64,000 nucleotides of DNA from Citromicrobium bathyomarinum (lineage in GTDB: Bacteria; Pseudomonadota; Alphaproteobacteria; Sphingomonadales; Sphingomonadaceae): positions 248,001 to 312,000 of the forward strand of contig NZ_JAINWL010000003.1 in the NCBI RefSeq assembly GCF_021021475.1, given 5' to 3'. The notes beneath the pieces were generated by a model. It was not told the origin of the DNA and made no database searches. It saw only the letters and a list, made by a program, of their open reading frames with translations. Shown here piece after piece: positions 56,386 to 64,000 of the stretch. Within the stretch, counting starts at the first letter, position 1. The number at the start of each line of letters is the position of its first letter. Made by a program: the position numbers and the translations under genes.

Positions 56386-57246
56386 ATGATGAAACGCATT
56401 TCTGCTCTCGTGCTTCCGCTGGCGGCGGCCTTCCTCGCGCCGCTGCCCGTGCATGCACGGCAGGCGGGTGAGGGCCAGGCCGAACCCGCGCCTGCACCCG
56501 CTGCAACGATCTACGATGCTCAGATCGTCGCGCGTTATCCGCACGATCCTGCCGCCTTTACCCAGGGCCTGCTGTGGCACGACGGGCAGCTTTACGAGAG
56601 CACCGGGCTGGAAGGACAATCACAGATCCGCAGGGTGGATCTGGCGACGGGCGACGTGCTCGCCGCGCAGGCGATCCCGGCGGATCAGTTCGGCGAGGGG
56701 CTGGCGCTATGGGGTGACGAGCTGGTCAGCCTCACCTGGATGGACCGGGTGATCCACCGCTGGTCGCTCGACACGCTGGAGCCGGTGCGCAGCGATCCAT
56801 TTGCGTTCGAAGGCTGGGGCCTGACCGCGATGGACGGCATGCTGGTCGCATCCGACGGCAGCGCAACGCTGCGCTTTCTCGACCCCGAAACCTACGCGGT
56901 CCAGCGTGAGGTGGAGGTGACGCTGGATGGCCGGCCGATCGCCCGGCTCAACGAGCTGGAGGGGGCCGACGGGCTAATCTGGGCCAACCAGTGGTACAGC
57001 CAGGTGATCGTCGGGATCGACCCGGCGGATGGCACGATCCGCCGGATCGTCGACCTGAGCCCGCTGGTGGCCGAGATCGATGCGGCGCAGAACGGCGCGG
57101 TCCGGAACGGCGCGGTGCTCAACGGGATTGCGCATGATCCGGCCAGCGGTCGCTGGTTCGTCACCGGCAAGCTGTGGCCGACCATGTTCGAGGTGCGGCT
57201 GGTCCCGCGCGAGGCCGAGCCGAAAAGCAGCGCCACGGGCGGCTAG
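56386..57246 (+). CDS. Glutaminyl-peptide cyclotransferase
   Basis: 286 residues. Signal peptide MMKRISALVLPLAAAFLAPLPVHARQ gives export; an earlier ATG at 56341 has a fair AAGGG site and is an alternative. The mature protein is a beta-propeller: DPAAFTQGLLWHDGQLYESTGLEGQSQIRRVDL and LTWMDRVIHRW, typical of plant-type glutamine cyclotransferases, which form pyroglutamate at N-termini. The final TAG shares CTAG with the convergent oxidoreductase. Confidence 0.9.
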   Translation: MMKRISALVLPLAAAFLAPLPVHARQAGEGQAEPAPAPAATIYDAQIVARYPHDPAAFTQGLLWHDGQLYESTGLEGQSQIRRVDLATGDVLAAQAIPADQFGEGLALWGDELVSLTWMDRVIHRWSLDTLEPVRSDPFAFEGWGLTAMDGMLVASDGSATLRFLDPETYAVQREVEVTLDGRPIARLNELEGADGLIWANQWYSQVIVGIDPADGTIRRIVDLSPLVAEIDAAQNGAVRNGAVLNGIAHDPASGRWFVTGKLWPTMFEVRLVPREAEPKSSATGG

Positions 57247-58883
57247 GCCGCCGCGCCGATCGCCTCCGCACGGCGCAGCTGGTCGACATGGGACCAGATG
57301 CGGCTGACAACGACCGACCCTTCGCCGACCCCGCTGGCCACCCGCTTGACCGATCCTGCGCGCACGTCACCGACCGCGAAAATGCCGGGCTTGGAGGTTT
57401 CGTAAGGCGAGTCGCGACCGACTTTCTCGCCCGTCAGCACGAATCCCCGCTCGTCCAGATCGATATGCTCCGCCAGCCAGTCGGTGTTGCGGGCCGCGCC
57501 GATCATGATGAACAGCGCCCGCGATTCTATCCGTCGCTGCCCATCGGGGGTGTCGAGCGTGATGGCATCGAGATGATCTTCCCCATGCAGCTGCGAAACC
57601 GTGGTCTCGTAATGCAGCTGCACCCGGGGATCGGCCTCCAGCCTGCGCGAGAGGTAGTCCGACATCGAGGCGGCGAGCGAGGTGCCGCGCACCACGACGT
57701 GAACGCACTTGGCTGTGCGCGAGAGGTACATGGCAGCCTGCCCGGCGGAATTGCCTCCGCCGACGACCACAACCTCGGTATTCCGGCAGAAGCGTGCCTC
57801 CATCTCGGTCGCGGCGTAGAACACGCCAGCGCCTTCCAGCTCTTCCAGTCGTTCAATGGGGAGGCGGCGATATTGCACGCCGGTCGCGACCAGCACCGCG
57901 CGGGCGCAGAGCCGCTCGCCATGGTCGAGCGTGGCGCAGAAGGTGCCGTCGGGCATCTCCTCAAGCGCCTCGACCCGGCGCGGCATGGCGAAGCGGGTAC
58001 CGAATTTCAGCGCCTGGATCTGCCCGCGATAGATCAGGTCCGATCCGCTGATCCCGGTGGGGAAGCCCATGTAATTCTCGATCCGGCTGCTGGTCCCGGC
58101 CTGCCCGCCGATGGCGGTGTCCTCCACCACCAGCGCGCTCATCCCCTCGGCCCCGGCATACACAGCCGCTGCGACACCCGACGGCCCCGCACCGACGATC
58201 AACAGGTCGACCGTTTCGTCCTCCCCGATCGCCAGATCGAGGTTGAGCGCCTGGGCGAGGGCGCGCGGGCTCGGGTCTTCCAGCGGGCGATCCTTGCCGA
58301 GGATCACCGCAGGCTCGTGATCGACGAGGCTGCACAAGCGGCTCGCTTCGGTGTCGCTGCTGTCGAGGTCGTAGCTTTGGAAGGGGATGCGGTTGCGGCT
58401 GAGGAAGCGCTCGCATTGCTGGATACGCGGATCGCGGTCCGCGCCGATCAGCTTGATCCCGCTGTTGCTCTGCTCGAATTGCCGTCTCCTGCGGGCGGAG
58501 AACACGGTGATGATATGGTCGGAGAGTTCGGGCACCCGCGCCATCAGATCGAGCATGGCATCGCGCGGAGCCTCGATCGCGCGCGTCGGCTTCGCGGCGC
58601 GCATTCCCAGCATGTTGGTGCCGCCGTTGAGGAAGGCGATCTCGCCCATGAACTGCGTCGGGCCGAGCGTGGAGGGCACCATGCGTTCGCCGCTGAACGG
58701 ATCGACGACTTCGATCTCGCCCTCGATCACATAGACGAAGCGGTCCATCGGCGAGCCAAGCTCGGCCACCATTTCGCCCGCCGCATAGCTGCATTCGCGC
58801 CCGATCTCGCAGATCGCCGCGACATGCTCATCCGCCAGCGGAACCCGGCGCATGGTTTCGAGATCGTCTCCGAAAGTTTCCAT
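57243..58883 (-). CDS. cNMP-binding domain / thioredoxin-reductase-like FAD oxidoreductase
   Basis: 546 residues in three parts. A cyclic-nucleotide-binding domain (about 10-130) has VIEGEIEVV and GPTQFMGEIAFLNGG. A small alpha/beta domain (about 142-212, IKLIGADRDPRIQQCERFLSRNRIPFQSYDLD) looks thioredoxin-like. The thioredoxin reductase-like FAD/NAD core begins LLIVGAGPSGVAAAVYAGAEG (about 227), with VVVVGGGNSAGQAAMYLSRTA and GIFAVGDVRAG. The usual CxxC active site is missing (FYAATEMEA in its place), so it is not a normal thioredoxin reductase; substrate and ligand are unknown. Confidence 0.9.
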   Translation of the reverse strand: METFGDDLETMRRVPLADEHVAAICEIGRECSYAAGEMVAELGSPMDRFVYVIEGEIEVVDPFSGERMVPSTLGPTQFMGEIAFLNGGTNMLGMRAAKPTRAIEAPRDAMLDLMARVPELSDHIITVFSARRRRQFEQSNSGIKLIGADRDPRIQQCERFLSRNRIPFQSYDLDSSDTEASRLCSLVDHEPAVILGKDRPLEDPSPRALAQALNLDLAIGEDETVDLLIVGAGPSGVAAAVYAGAEGMSALVVEDTAIGGQAGTSSRIENYMGFPTGISGSDLIYRGQIQALKFGTRFAMPRRVEALEEMPDGTFCATLDHGERLCARAVLVATGVQYRRLPIERLEELEGAGVFYAATEMEARFCRNTEVVVVGGGNSAGQAAMYLSRTAKCVHVVVRGTSLAASMSDYLSRRLEADPRVQLHYETTVSQLHGEDHLDAITLDTPDGQRRIESRALFIMIGAARNTDWLAEHIDLDERGFVLTGEKVGRDSPYETSKPGIFAVGDVRAGSVKRVASGVGEGSVVVSRIWSHVDQLRRAEAIGAAA

Positions 58884-58908
58884 CGCGCCCGGTTCCTGTC
58901 ATGCGCCG

Positions 58909-60738
58909 CTACCCGGCGCTGGATATATAGCGTGTGACGGTCTTTTCCACGACGTCGAGCGGGGAATTGCCGCCGAGGATCACCGCCGTGTTGAAGCCCT
59001 TGAAATCATAGGCGTCGCCCATTTCGCGCTTCGCCCGCTCGCGTTGGCGGACGATCTGCGAATGGCCGATCTTGTAGCCGCAGGCCTGGCCCGGCCAGCT
59101 GCAATAGCGATCGACCTCGCTCGCCACTTCCTCCGCCTTGGAGCCATTGCGCTCGACGAAGAACTGGCGGCCCTGTTCGCGGGTCCAGCGCTTGTGGTGC
59201 AGCCCGGTGTCGACCACCAGGCGGCAGGCGCGGAAGGCGAGGCTTTGCAGGTAGCCGAGGCGGCCGACCTGGAAGTCGTCGTAGGCGCCCAGCTCGTCGG
59301 CCAGCTGTTCGGCATACAGCGCCCAGCCTTCGGAAAAGGCGTTGAAGGCGAGGATGGAGCGGATCAGCGGCAGGCGGTTGGAGAAGGTGCCTTCCCACGC
59401 ATGGCCGGGAATACTCTCATGATAGGTCAGGTCGGCGAGGTCGTACTTGCGGTGCAGGTCGGTGGTGCGCAGGTTGATCCACATGCGCGCGGGGATCGAC
59501 CCGTCCTTGCTGCCCGCGCCGCCATAGGCACCCGGTGCGCCGGGTTCTTCGGCGAGCGGCAGGCGGCGTACCTCGACATTGGGTTCGACCAGCTCGTTGA
59601 AGGCGCGCGGCATCTGCGCGGTGATCCAGTCGATCCGGTCATGGATGAAGTCCATGATCTGCTTGCGGCCCGGATCGCCCTCGGCAAATTTGTAGCGCGG
59701 ATCGGTGGAGAGCTTCTGCATCCGCTCGCCCACAGTACCGCTGTCATAGCCGATGTCGCGCAGGATCGGGTCCATCCGCGCGTGCAGCGCTTCGAGTTCC
59801 TGCAGCCCCTGTTCGTGGATTTCGTCGGGCGAGAGCGTGGTCGTGGTGCTGGCCTTGAGCGCCCAGGCATACCATTCCGGCCCGCCGGGCTGCGCCCACA
59901 TGCCCGTGTTGGACTTCGCCCGCGCGCGCTCGGCCTTCAGTTCGGCGAGCTGGCGCTGGAGTGCGGGGACGATTTTTTGCTCGGTCACCCGGCTGGCGGT
60001 CGTTATCGCGGAGGCGCGGATCGCCTCGGGCGCTTTTTCGAGCGGACCGACATAGTCCGAAGGTGCCGACTCGATGCTCGCTTCCATCGCGGCGATCGCC
60101 TTGTCGAGCAGGAAGTCGGGCGGGATCACGCCGAGGCTGCGTGCCTTTTCCAGCCGCTCCAGCTCACCGTTAAGCGCGGTATCCACGCTGGAGAGCCGGT
60201 CGAGATAATATCCGGTGTCCGCTTCGTCTGCGAGCGGCTGAGAGGAATCCATGAAGCGCGGCATGTCGAGATAGGTGCCGACATTCTGGATCACCACGTA
60301 AGGCGCATTGCGCCAGCTGCCGACTGCGACATCGCCATAGGGCTGGTCGAACCCCTCGGCTGCGGTCGAAAAGGCGCTGCGCACGACTTCGAAACTGGTC
60401 TGCTGGTCGGGCGTGAGGCCGCTTTCGTCGAGCCCGTCCATCTGGCCGACGACCCAGCGCAGATAGGCGCCATATTCGCGCTGCCCGGCGATCGACTGAT
60501 CTTCCAGCATCCCGCGCCATTCGGCGTAATCGCCGGTATCGACGCCCAGGCTGGTCGCCCGCTCGGGCTCATATTTCAGCATCCCGTAGGACACGTCGTC
60601 GAGCCATTCGTCGGGCGCGAGGGTCATGGATCGCAGCGAAGGGCCGGTGCGGCTGGCGGCGCAGCCACCCAGCGTCAGGGCGGTGGTGGCGGTGAGCCCG
60701 GCAAGGGTCTGGCGGCGGGTGAGGGAGAATGTGCTCAT
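58909..60738 (-). CDS. DUF885 family lipoprotein (predicted metallopeptidase)
   Basis: 609 residues from the ATG at 60738. The N-terminus has SLTRRQTLAGL, a Tat-type twin-arginine motif, followed by a lipobox LTLGGC. The DUF885 domain has the metal-binding motif HESIPGHAWEG (HExxxGH) and a Trp/Tyr-rich YCSWPGQACGYKIGHSQI. DUF885 enzymes are peptidase-like (M32/thimet-like fold), so it may be an envelope peptidase. It is next to the cNMP oxidoreductase gene in the same direction, 25 bp apart. Confidence 0.88.
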   Translation of the reverse strand: MSTFSLTRRQTLAGLTATTALTLGGCAASRTGPSLRSMTLAPDEWLDDVSYGMLKYEPERATSLGVDTGDYAEWRGMLEDQSIAGQREYGAYLRWVVGQMDGLDESGLTPDQQTSFEVVRSAFSTAAEGFDQPYGDVAVGSWRNAPYVVIQNVGTYLDMPRFMDSSQPLADEADTGYYLDRLSSVDTALNGELERLEKARSLGVIPPDFLLDKAIAAMEASIESAPSDYVGPLEKAPEAIRASAITTASRVTEQKIVPALQRQLAELKAERARAKSNTGMWAQPGGPEWYAWALKASTTTTLSPDEIHEQGLQELEALHARMDPILRDIGYDSGTVGERMQKLSTDPRYKFAEGDPGRKQIMDFIHDRIDWITAQMPRAFNELVEPNVEVRRLPLAEEPGAPGAYGGAGSKDGSIPARMWINLRTTDLHRKYDLADLTYHESIPGHAWEGTFSNRLPLIRSILAFNAFSEGWALYAEQLADELGAYDDFQVGRLGYLQSLAFRACRLVVDTGLHHKRWTREQGRQFFVERNGSKAEEVASEVDRYCSWPGQACGYKIGHSQIVRQRERAKREMGDAYDFKGFNTAVILGGNSPLDVVEKTVTRYISSAG

Positions 60739-60792
60739 GCAAACGGGTGTGACGCCCCGCGCCACACCCGTCAAATTTTTGCTTCGCGTGTG

Positions 60793-61185
60793 CTACTTGA
60801 GCAGTTCGGGAGGCACATTGCCGCCGTGGTCGGCGATTTCCTGCATCACCCGCTTGTGCAGCCAGATATTGTCTTCGGCGGTGCCTTCGTAGTCGCTACG
60901 GCCCAGTTCGCCCGCCAGCTGCTTGCGGTTCTCGTAGCTCGGATCGATGCTGAGCAATTTGAGGAGATCGACGATCGAGGTTCGCCAGTTGAGCTTGTCG
61001 GAGCCTTCGATCTTGTCCAGTCGTTCTGCCACGTCGACCGTGGTGGTCGGCTCGAATTCTACGCCCGAATTGTTGAACGTGTCTGTTGCCGGCGTGGTCG
61101 CCGGGGCGGTGGAGGTTGCCGGTGGCTGCTTTTCGGTCTTGTCGTTGCCGAAGATCGCATCCTTGATCGAACCGAAAATACCCAT
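60793..61185 (-). CDS. DUF3597 domain-containing protein
   Basis: 130 residues. A short Thr/Pro/Ala-rich linker (about 15-40) separates MGIFGSIKDAIFG from the DUF3597 domain (about 45-130; VDVAERLDKIEGSDKLNWRTSIVDLLKLLSIDPSYENRKQLAGELG). The domain is a four-helix bundle of unknown function, found in many proteobacteria beside membrane-stress genes. The start and end of the domain are complete. Confidence 0.88.
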   Translation of the reverse strand: MGIFGSIKDAIFGNDKTEKQPPATSTAPATTPATDTFNNSGVEFEPTTTVDVAERLDKIEGSDKLNWRTSIVDLLKLLSIDPSYENRKQLAGELGRSDYEGTAEDNIWLHKRVMQEIADHGGNVPPELLK

Positions 61186-61288
61186 GACCAGCTCCTGTGG
61201 CTACTCGCGGCAGGTGCGCCGCACTCTGACAGAAAGCTTCGCGCACACAGCCGTTCCGCATGGGCACAATCCGGTGTAGGCGAAACGC

Positions 61289-61501
61289 ATGCTCAACCTC
61301 GTCCTCTCGCTGCTCGTCCTCGCCGCATTCGCCCTGATTGCGGGCGCGTTCATCCTGTTCCGCCGCGGCTTTCGCAAGCAGGCGGGGCTGATGGTGGTCG
61401 CCGCGCTGGTTGCGCTGCTCAACGTGGCGATCTGGACCATCCCCGATTCCCAGGGCCGCGCGCCGGTGAACACCGCCACGACCGAGGGAATCGGAGAGTA
61501 G
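61289..61501 (+). CDS. Small two-helix membrane protein
   Basis: 70 residues: MLNLVLSLLVLAAFALIAGAFIL forms a membrane helix, then FRRGFRKQ (positive loop) and a second helix AGLMVVAALVALLNVAIWTIP. Similar small proteins are found before tonB genes in sphingomonads; function unknown. Confidence 0.65.
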   Translation: MLNLVLSLLVLAAFALIAGAFILFRRGFRKQAGLMVVAALVALLNVAIWTIPDSQGRAPVNTATTEGIGE

Positions 61502-61513
61502 GCGAAGCGGTTA

Positions 61514-62200
61514 TCAGTCGGGCAGCTGCCAGCGCACCGCGCCGTTATAGCTGCCCGCGACCGCGCGACCCTCGCCGTTCTTGGCCGGATCGAACCGTGC
61601 GCGCCGGGTGACCAGCTGGCAGGTCGCCTCGTCCAGCGCGGCGACGCCGGAAGATTGCGTGACCGAGCAGCCTTCCACGCGGCCACTCGCTCCGACATTC
61701 AGCCTGAAGCCGACCGTGCCCGCATAATCGCGCGAGATCCAGCTGCTGCGATAGTCGCTCTGCGTCACCCAGGCGCGCGCATTGTTCGCGGGGCGCGCGG
61801 CCACCGGATCGAAGCTGGGCGTAGGCTTGGGCGGTGGAGGCGGCGCGAGCGTCGGGGCAATGCTGGGCAGCGGCAAAGGCTGCGGCGGCGCAGGCGGCAG
61901 GATGATGCCGCTGGTGTCGACGCGCGGCGGATTGGTCGACACATCCAGCGGCGGCTTGGGTGCGACCACATCGCGTGCCGAGGGCGGGGTTTCGACCTGC
62001 GGCTGATCGACCGGCTCGGGCGGCGGCGGGGGTGGCGGCAGCTCGATCTGGCCGCCTTCGAGTGGCGGCTGGACGATCTTCTCGAACTCGCCCGATGCGA
62101 GGCCGTAGATCAGCAGCGCGCCGATTCCGGCATGCACTCCGGCCACACCCAGAATGGCGGGGAGCCGGTTCTGCGTCTGGTTGGCATAGGTGTAAGCCAT
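61514..62200 (-). CDS. tonB: TonB energy transducer
   Basis: 228 residues from the ATG at 62200 (AGGAG 8 nt before). The N-terminal helix (ILGVAGVHAGIGALLIYGLA) anchors it, a Pro-rich spacer with PPPPPPPEP and PPAPPQPLPLP crosses the periplasm, and the C-terminal domain (about 145-228) has YPxxA-type SRDYAGTVGFRLNVGASGRVEGCSVTQSSG. TonB transmits proton-motive force to outer-membrane receptors such as the phytase-linked receptor at 15498. No exbB/exbD is beside it, so the partners are elsewhere. Confidence 0.9.
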   Translation of the reverse strand: MAYTYANQTQNRLPAILGVAGVHAGIGALLIYGLASGEFEKIVQPPLEGGQIELPPPPPPPEPVDQPQVETPPSARDVVAPKPPLDVSTNPPRVDTSGIILPPAPPQPLPLPSIAPTLAPPPPPKPTPSFDPVAARPANNARAWVTQSDYRSSWISRDYAGTVGFRLNVGASGRVEGCSVTQSSGVAALDEATCQLVTRRARFDPAKNGEGRAVAGSYNGAVRWQLPD

Positions 62201-62407
62201 GGACATCTCTCCTGTTTTTCCGGGCAGCTTGGGACTGCCTCCGAAGAGATGATACACTATGACCATTAACAGGCGCTAGATGGTATAACGTTTCAAATCA
62301 GGATCGAATTGCGACACGGCCTGTCGCCCCGCGCGGGCCGCGCGCAGGGGGAGGCGATTGACGATTGGCGATTAACGGTGTCGGGCGGGGCCCTCAGCCC
62401 TGCGCGA

Positions 62408-63064
62408 TCAGCGGATCGGGCAGGAGGGATCGAGGCGGAAATCGAGGTAGTTGTTCACCGCACCCATCATCTCGTCGTGCTCCTTCTCGAAGAAGTGGTT
62501 CGCACGCGGGATTTCTTCGTGGTGGATGGTGATGTGCTTCTGCGTCCGCAGCTTTTCGACCAGCTTGGTGACCGCAGGCGGGGGCACGACGGTGTCGGCC
62601 GCGCCGTGGACGAAGATGCCGCTGGCGGGGCAGGGCGCGAGGAAGCTGAAGTCGTACATGCTCGCCGGCGCACCGACCGAGATGAAGCCGCGAATTTCGG
62701 GGCGGCGCATCAGCAGCTGCATGCCGATCAGCGCGCCGAAGCTGACACCGGCCACCCAGGTGACTTGTGCTTCTTCATGGATCGACTGGATCCAGTCGAG
62801 CGCGGATGCCGCGTCGGACAGTTCGCCAATGCCGTTGTCGAAGCTGCCCTGGCTGCGGCCCACGCCGCGGAAATTGAAGCGCAGCGTCGCGAAGCCGCGA
62901 TCGACGAAGGTCTTGTAGAGGGCCTGCGTATTGCGCTCGTTCATCGTGCCGCCGCCCTGCGGGTGCGGGTGGAGGATCAGCGCGACCGGCGCACGCGGAC
63001 GCGGCGGGGGCGAGAAACGGCCTTCGAGGCGGCCTTCGGGGCCGGGGAAGATGACGGTGGGCAT
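62408..63064 (-). CDS. Alpha/beta hydrolase
   Basis: 218 residues from the ATG at 63064. An alpha/beta-hydrolase core with HPHPQGGGTMNERN (oxyanion area), the FRGVGRSQG strand, the nucleophile elbow GVSFGALIG (Ser in the G-x-S-x-G), the acid in HGAADTVVPP, and the His in NHFFEKEHDEM. It is divergent from the cysteine desulfurase gene, a pairing seen often in sphingomonads. The substrate is unknown. Confidence 0.88.
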   Translation of the reverse strand: MPTVIFPGPEGRLEGRFSPPPRPRAPVALILHPHPQGGGTMNERNTQALYKTFVDRGFATLRFNFRGVGRSQGSFDNGIGELSDAASALDWIQSIHEEAQVTWVAGVSFGALIGMQLLMRRPEIRGFISVGAPASMYDFSFLAPCPASGIFVHGAADTVVPPPAVTKLVEKLRTQKHITIHHEEIPRANHFFEKEHDEMMGAVNNYLDFRLDPSCPIR

Positions 63065-63185
63065 GGGTGCTGGGGTCCGGAAATAACTGGGCTGGCACAA
63101 GCGCCATCGGTTTGGGCGGTGGCGCGCGCGAGGTGGGCGGCTATATAGGCTTTATGCCGCATTTCGCAATTACTTCGAGCATCCG

Positions 63186-64000
63186 TTGACGCGTTCCCGC
63201 ATCTATCTGGACCACGCCGCCACCTCGCCGCTCCGCCCCGAGGCGAAGGCAGCGATGGAGGAAGGGTTTGCGATCTGGGCCAACCCGTCCTCCCCGCACG
63301 CCGAGGGCCGCAAGGCTAAGCAGGCACTGGAGGGTGCGCGCGCACGGGTGAAGGCGGCGCTGGCGTGGGACGGCGAGGTGATCTTCACCAGCGGGGCGAG
63401 CGAGGCGCTTTGGATCGCCTTGAATCGCGCGAAGGTGGATAGGCGGATCATCAGTGCGGTGGAGCACGACGCGGTGTTCCGCGCCGCGCCCGATGCGGAG
63501 GTGATTTCCGTCGATGGCGAGGGTCGGGTCGATCTCTCGACCATTGACAGTTTCGAGCGGTCAATCGTCGCGATTCAGCACGTCAATTCCGAAACCGGCA
63601 CGAGGCAACCGATCGTCAGTTACCTGCCCGAGATAAAGGCGACGGACGGCCTTCTTCTGTGCGATTGCTCTCAGAGCGCCGGCAAGTTTGCCCTGCCCGC
63701 GTGTGATATGGCGGTGGTCTCAGCGCACAAGCTGGGCGGGCCCATCGGTATTGGTGCCCTGCTGGTTCGCGATTATGCGATGCTCGAACCGATGGGGGGG
63801 CACGAGCGGGGCTATCGGCAGGGCACCGAGAACATGCCGGCGGCACTCGGCTTTGCAGCGGCTCTGGAGGCGTGGGAGGATCAGTCGTGTACCGAAATCG
63901 AAGAGGCCTTTGATCAAGTCCATGACGACATATTCGCTTCGGGCGGCCACATCGTCGATCTTGGCGCGGTGACATCTTCGTTTCTGCATGCCTTTGCTCA
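63186..64000 (+). CDS. Cysteine desulfurase (class V PLP), 3' partial
   Basis: 271 codons visible, running past the window end. A TTG at 63186 gives MTRSRIYLDHAATSPLRPEA, as usual for NifS/IscS. The PLP lysine is in VVSAHKLGGPIGIGALL; PLP contacts in GASEALW and QHVNSETGTRQPI. Desulfurases take sulfur from cysteine for Fe-S clusters and thio-modified tRNA. The start is TTG because no in-frame ATG occurs upstream before the frame loses similarity. The distinction from SufS is not possible without the C-terminus. Confidence 0.9.
   Translation, partial: MTRSRIYLDHAATSPLRPEAKAAMEEGFAIWANPSSPHAEGRKAKQALEGARARVKAALAWDGEVIFTSGASEALWIALNRAKVDRRIISAVEHDAVFRAAPDAEVISVDGEGRVDLSTIDSFERSIVAIQHVNSETGTRQPIVSYLPEIKATDGLLLCDCSQSAGKFALPACDMAVVSAHKLGGPIGIGALLVRDYAMLEPMGGHERGYRQGTENMPAALGFAAALEAWEDQSCTEIEEAFDQVHDDIFASGGHIVDLGAVTSSFLHAFA

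Noticed and set aside
58852-61611. A 919-codon plus-strand open frame opposite the DUF885 and oxidoreductase genes
   Set aside because: It lies fully antisense to recognisable proteins; no domain, signal or start is evident.

Overview
The window is high-GC (about 66% by impression) chromosomal DNA from an alphaproteobacterium, most likely Sphingomonadales, Erythrobacteraceae (Erythrobacter / Porphyrobacter / Qipengyuania type). This rests on gene content and order: a ChvG/ChvI two-component pair divergent from pckA and followed by rapZ, PTS EIIA and HPr; serC-serA-hisZ-purA; a cobA-DUF2849-cysI-DUF934-cysH sulfur cluster; a TonB-dependent receptor of the large sphingomonad/Caulobacter type; and a predicted serC leader RNA. 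The assignment is inference from gene order and was not checked by a database search. Almost all of the window is dense housekeeping DNA. I see no prophage, integrase, transposase or CRISPR array.

Layout. 1-6.3 kb: end of a TPR/SPOR protein, a YbjN-like protein, a Bax-inhibitor-1 family membrane protein, a lipoprotein, tRNA-Ala, obgE and an NAD-dependent epimerase. 6.3-14.7 kb: a continuous minus-strand run (secreted/membrane protein, sseA, metC, mscS-type channel, cobA, DUF2849, cysI, DUF934, cysH) with many start/stop overlaps, giving a sulfate-to-sulfide and sulfur amino acid module. 14.9-19.4 kb: queF, then a TonB-dependent receptor overlapping a beta-propeller phytase gene, a phytate-scavenging pair. 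19.5-25 kb: tRNA-Thr, TM2 protein, RNase H-fold protein plus rarA, a PadR regulator with a triple operator, a membrane protein and a glycosyltransferase. 25-33.8 kb: serC (with leader RNA), serA, hisZ, two reverse-strand genes, purA and a winged-helix protein.

33.8-45.4 kb: a siroheme synthase N-terminal enzyme carrying a CobA-like remnant, lysA, a small LptM-like lipoprotein, argH divergent from a TlpA-type thioredoxin, a flavin monooxygenase, tRNA-Val, asparaginase, an MDR dehydrogenase, truA, fmt, recR and def. 45.4-49.4 kb: a Cys-rich Csp-type copper protein, rmuC, an SH3-like secreted protein and an SPOUT methyltransferase, interspersed with a dispersed inverted-repeat family. 49.4-55.5 kb: the PTS-Ntr/RapZ/ChvGI/pckA regulatory block, with no hprK gene in its usual place. 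55.5-64 kb: small proteins, a glutamine cyclotransferase, a cNMP-binding-domain/thioredoxin-reductase-like fusion lacking the CxxC, a DUF885 lipoprotein, DUF3597, TonB, an alpha/beta hydrolase and the start of a cysteine desulfurase.

Genes are packed tightly. ATGA/GTGA/TTGA and TGATG junctions are common, and three convergent pairs share a CTAG that is a TAG stop on both strands. The most interesting items are the metC start problem (possible CTG start), the CobA remnant in the siroheme enzyme, the CxxC-less cNMP-TrxR fusion, the phytase/receptor operator palindrome, the PadR triple operator, the dispersed repeat family and the missing hprK.
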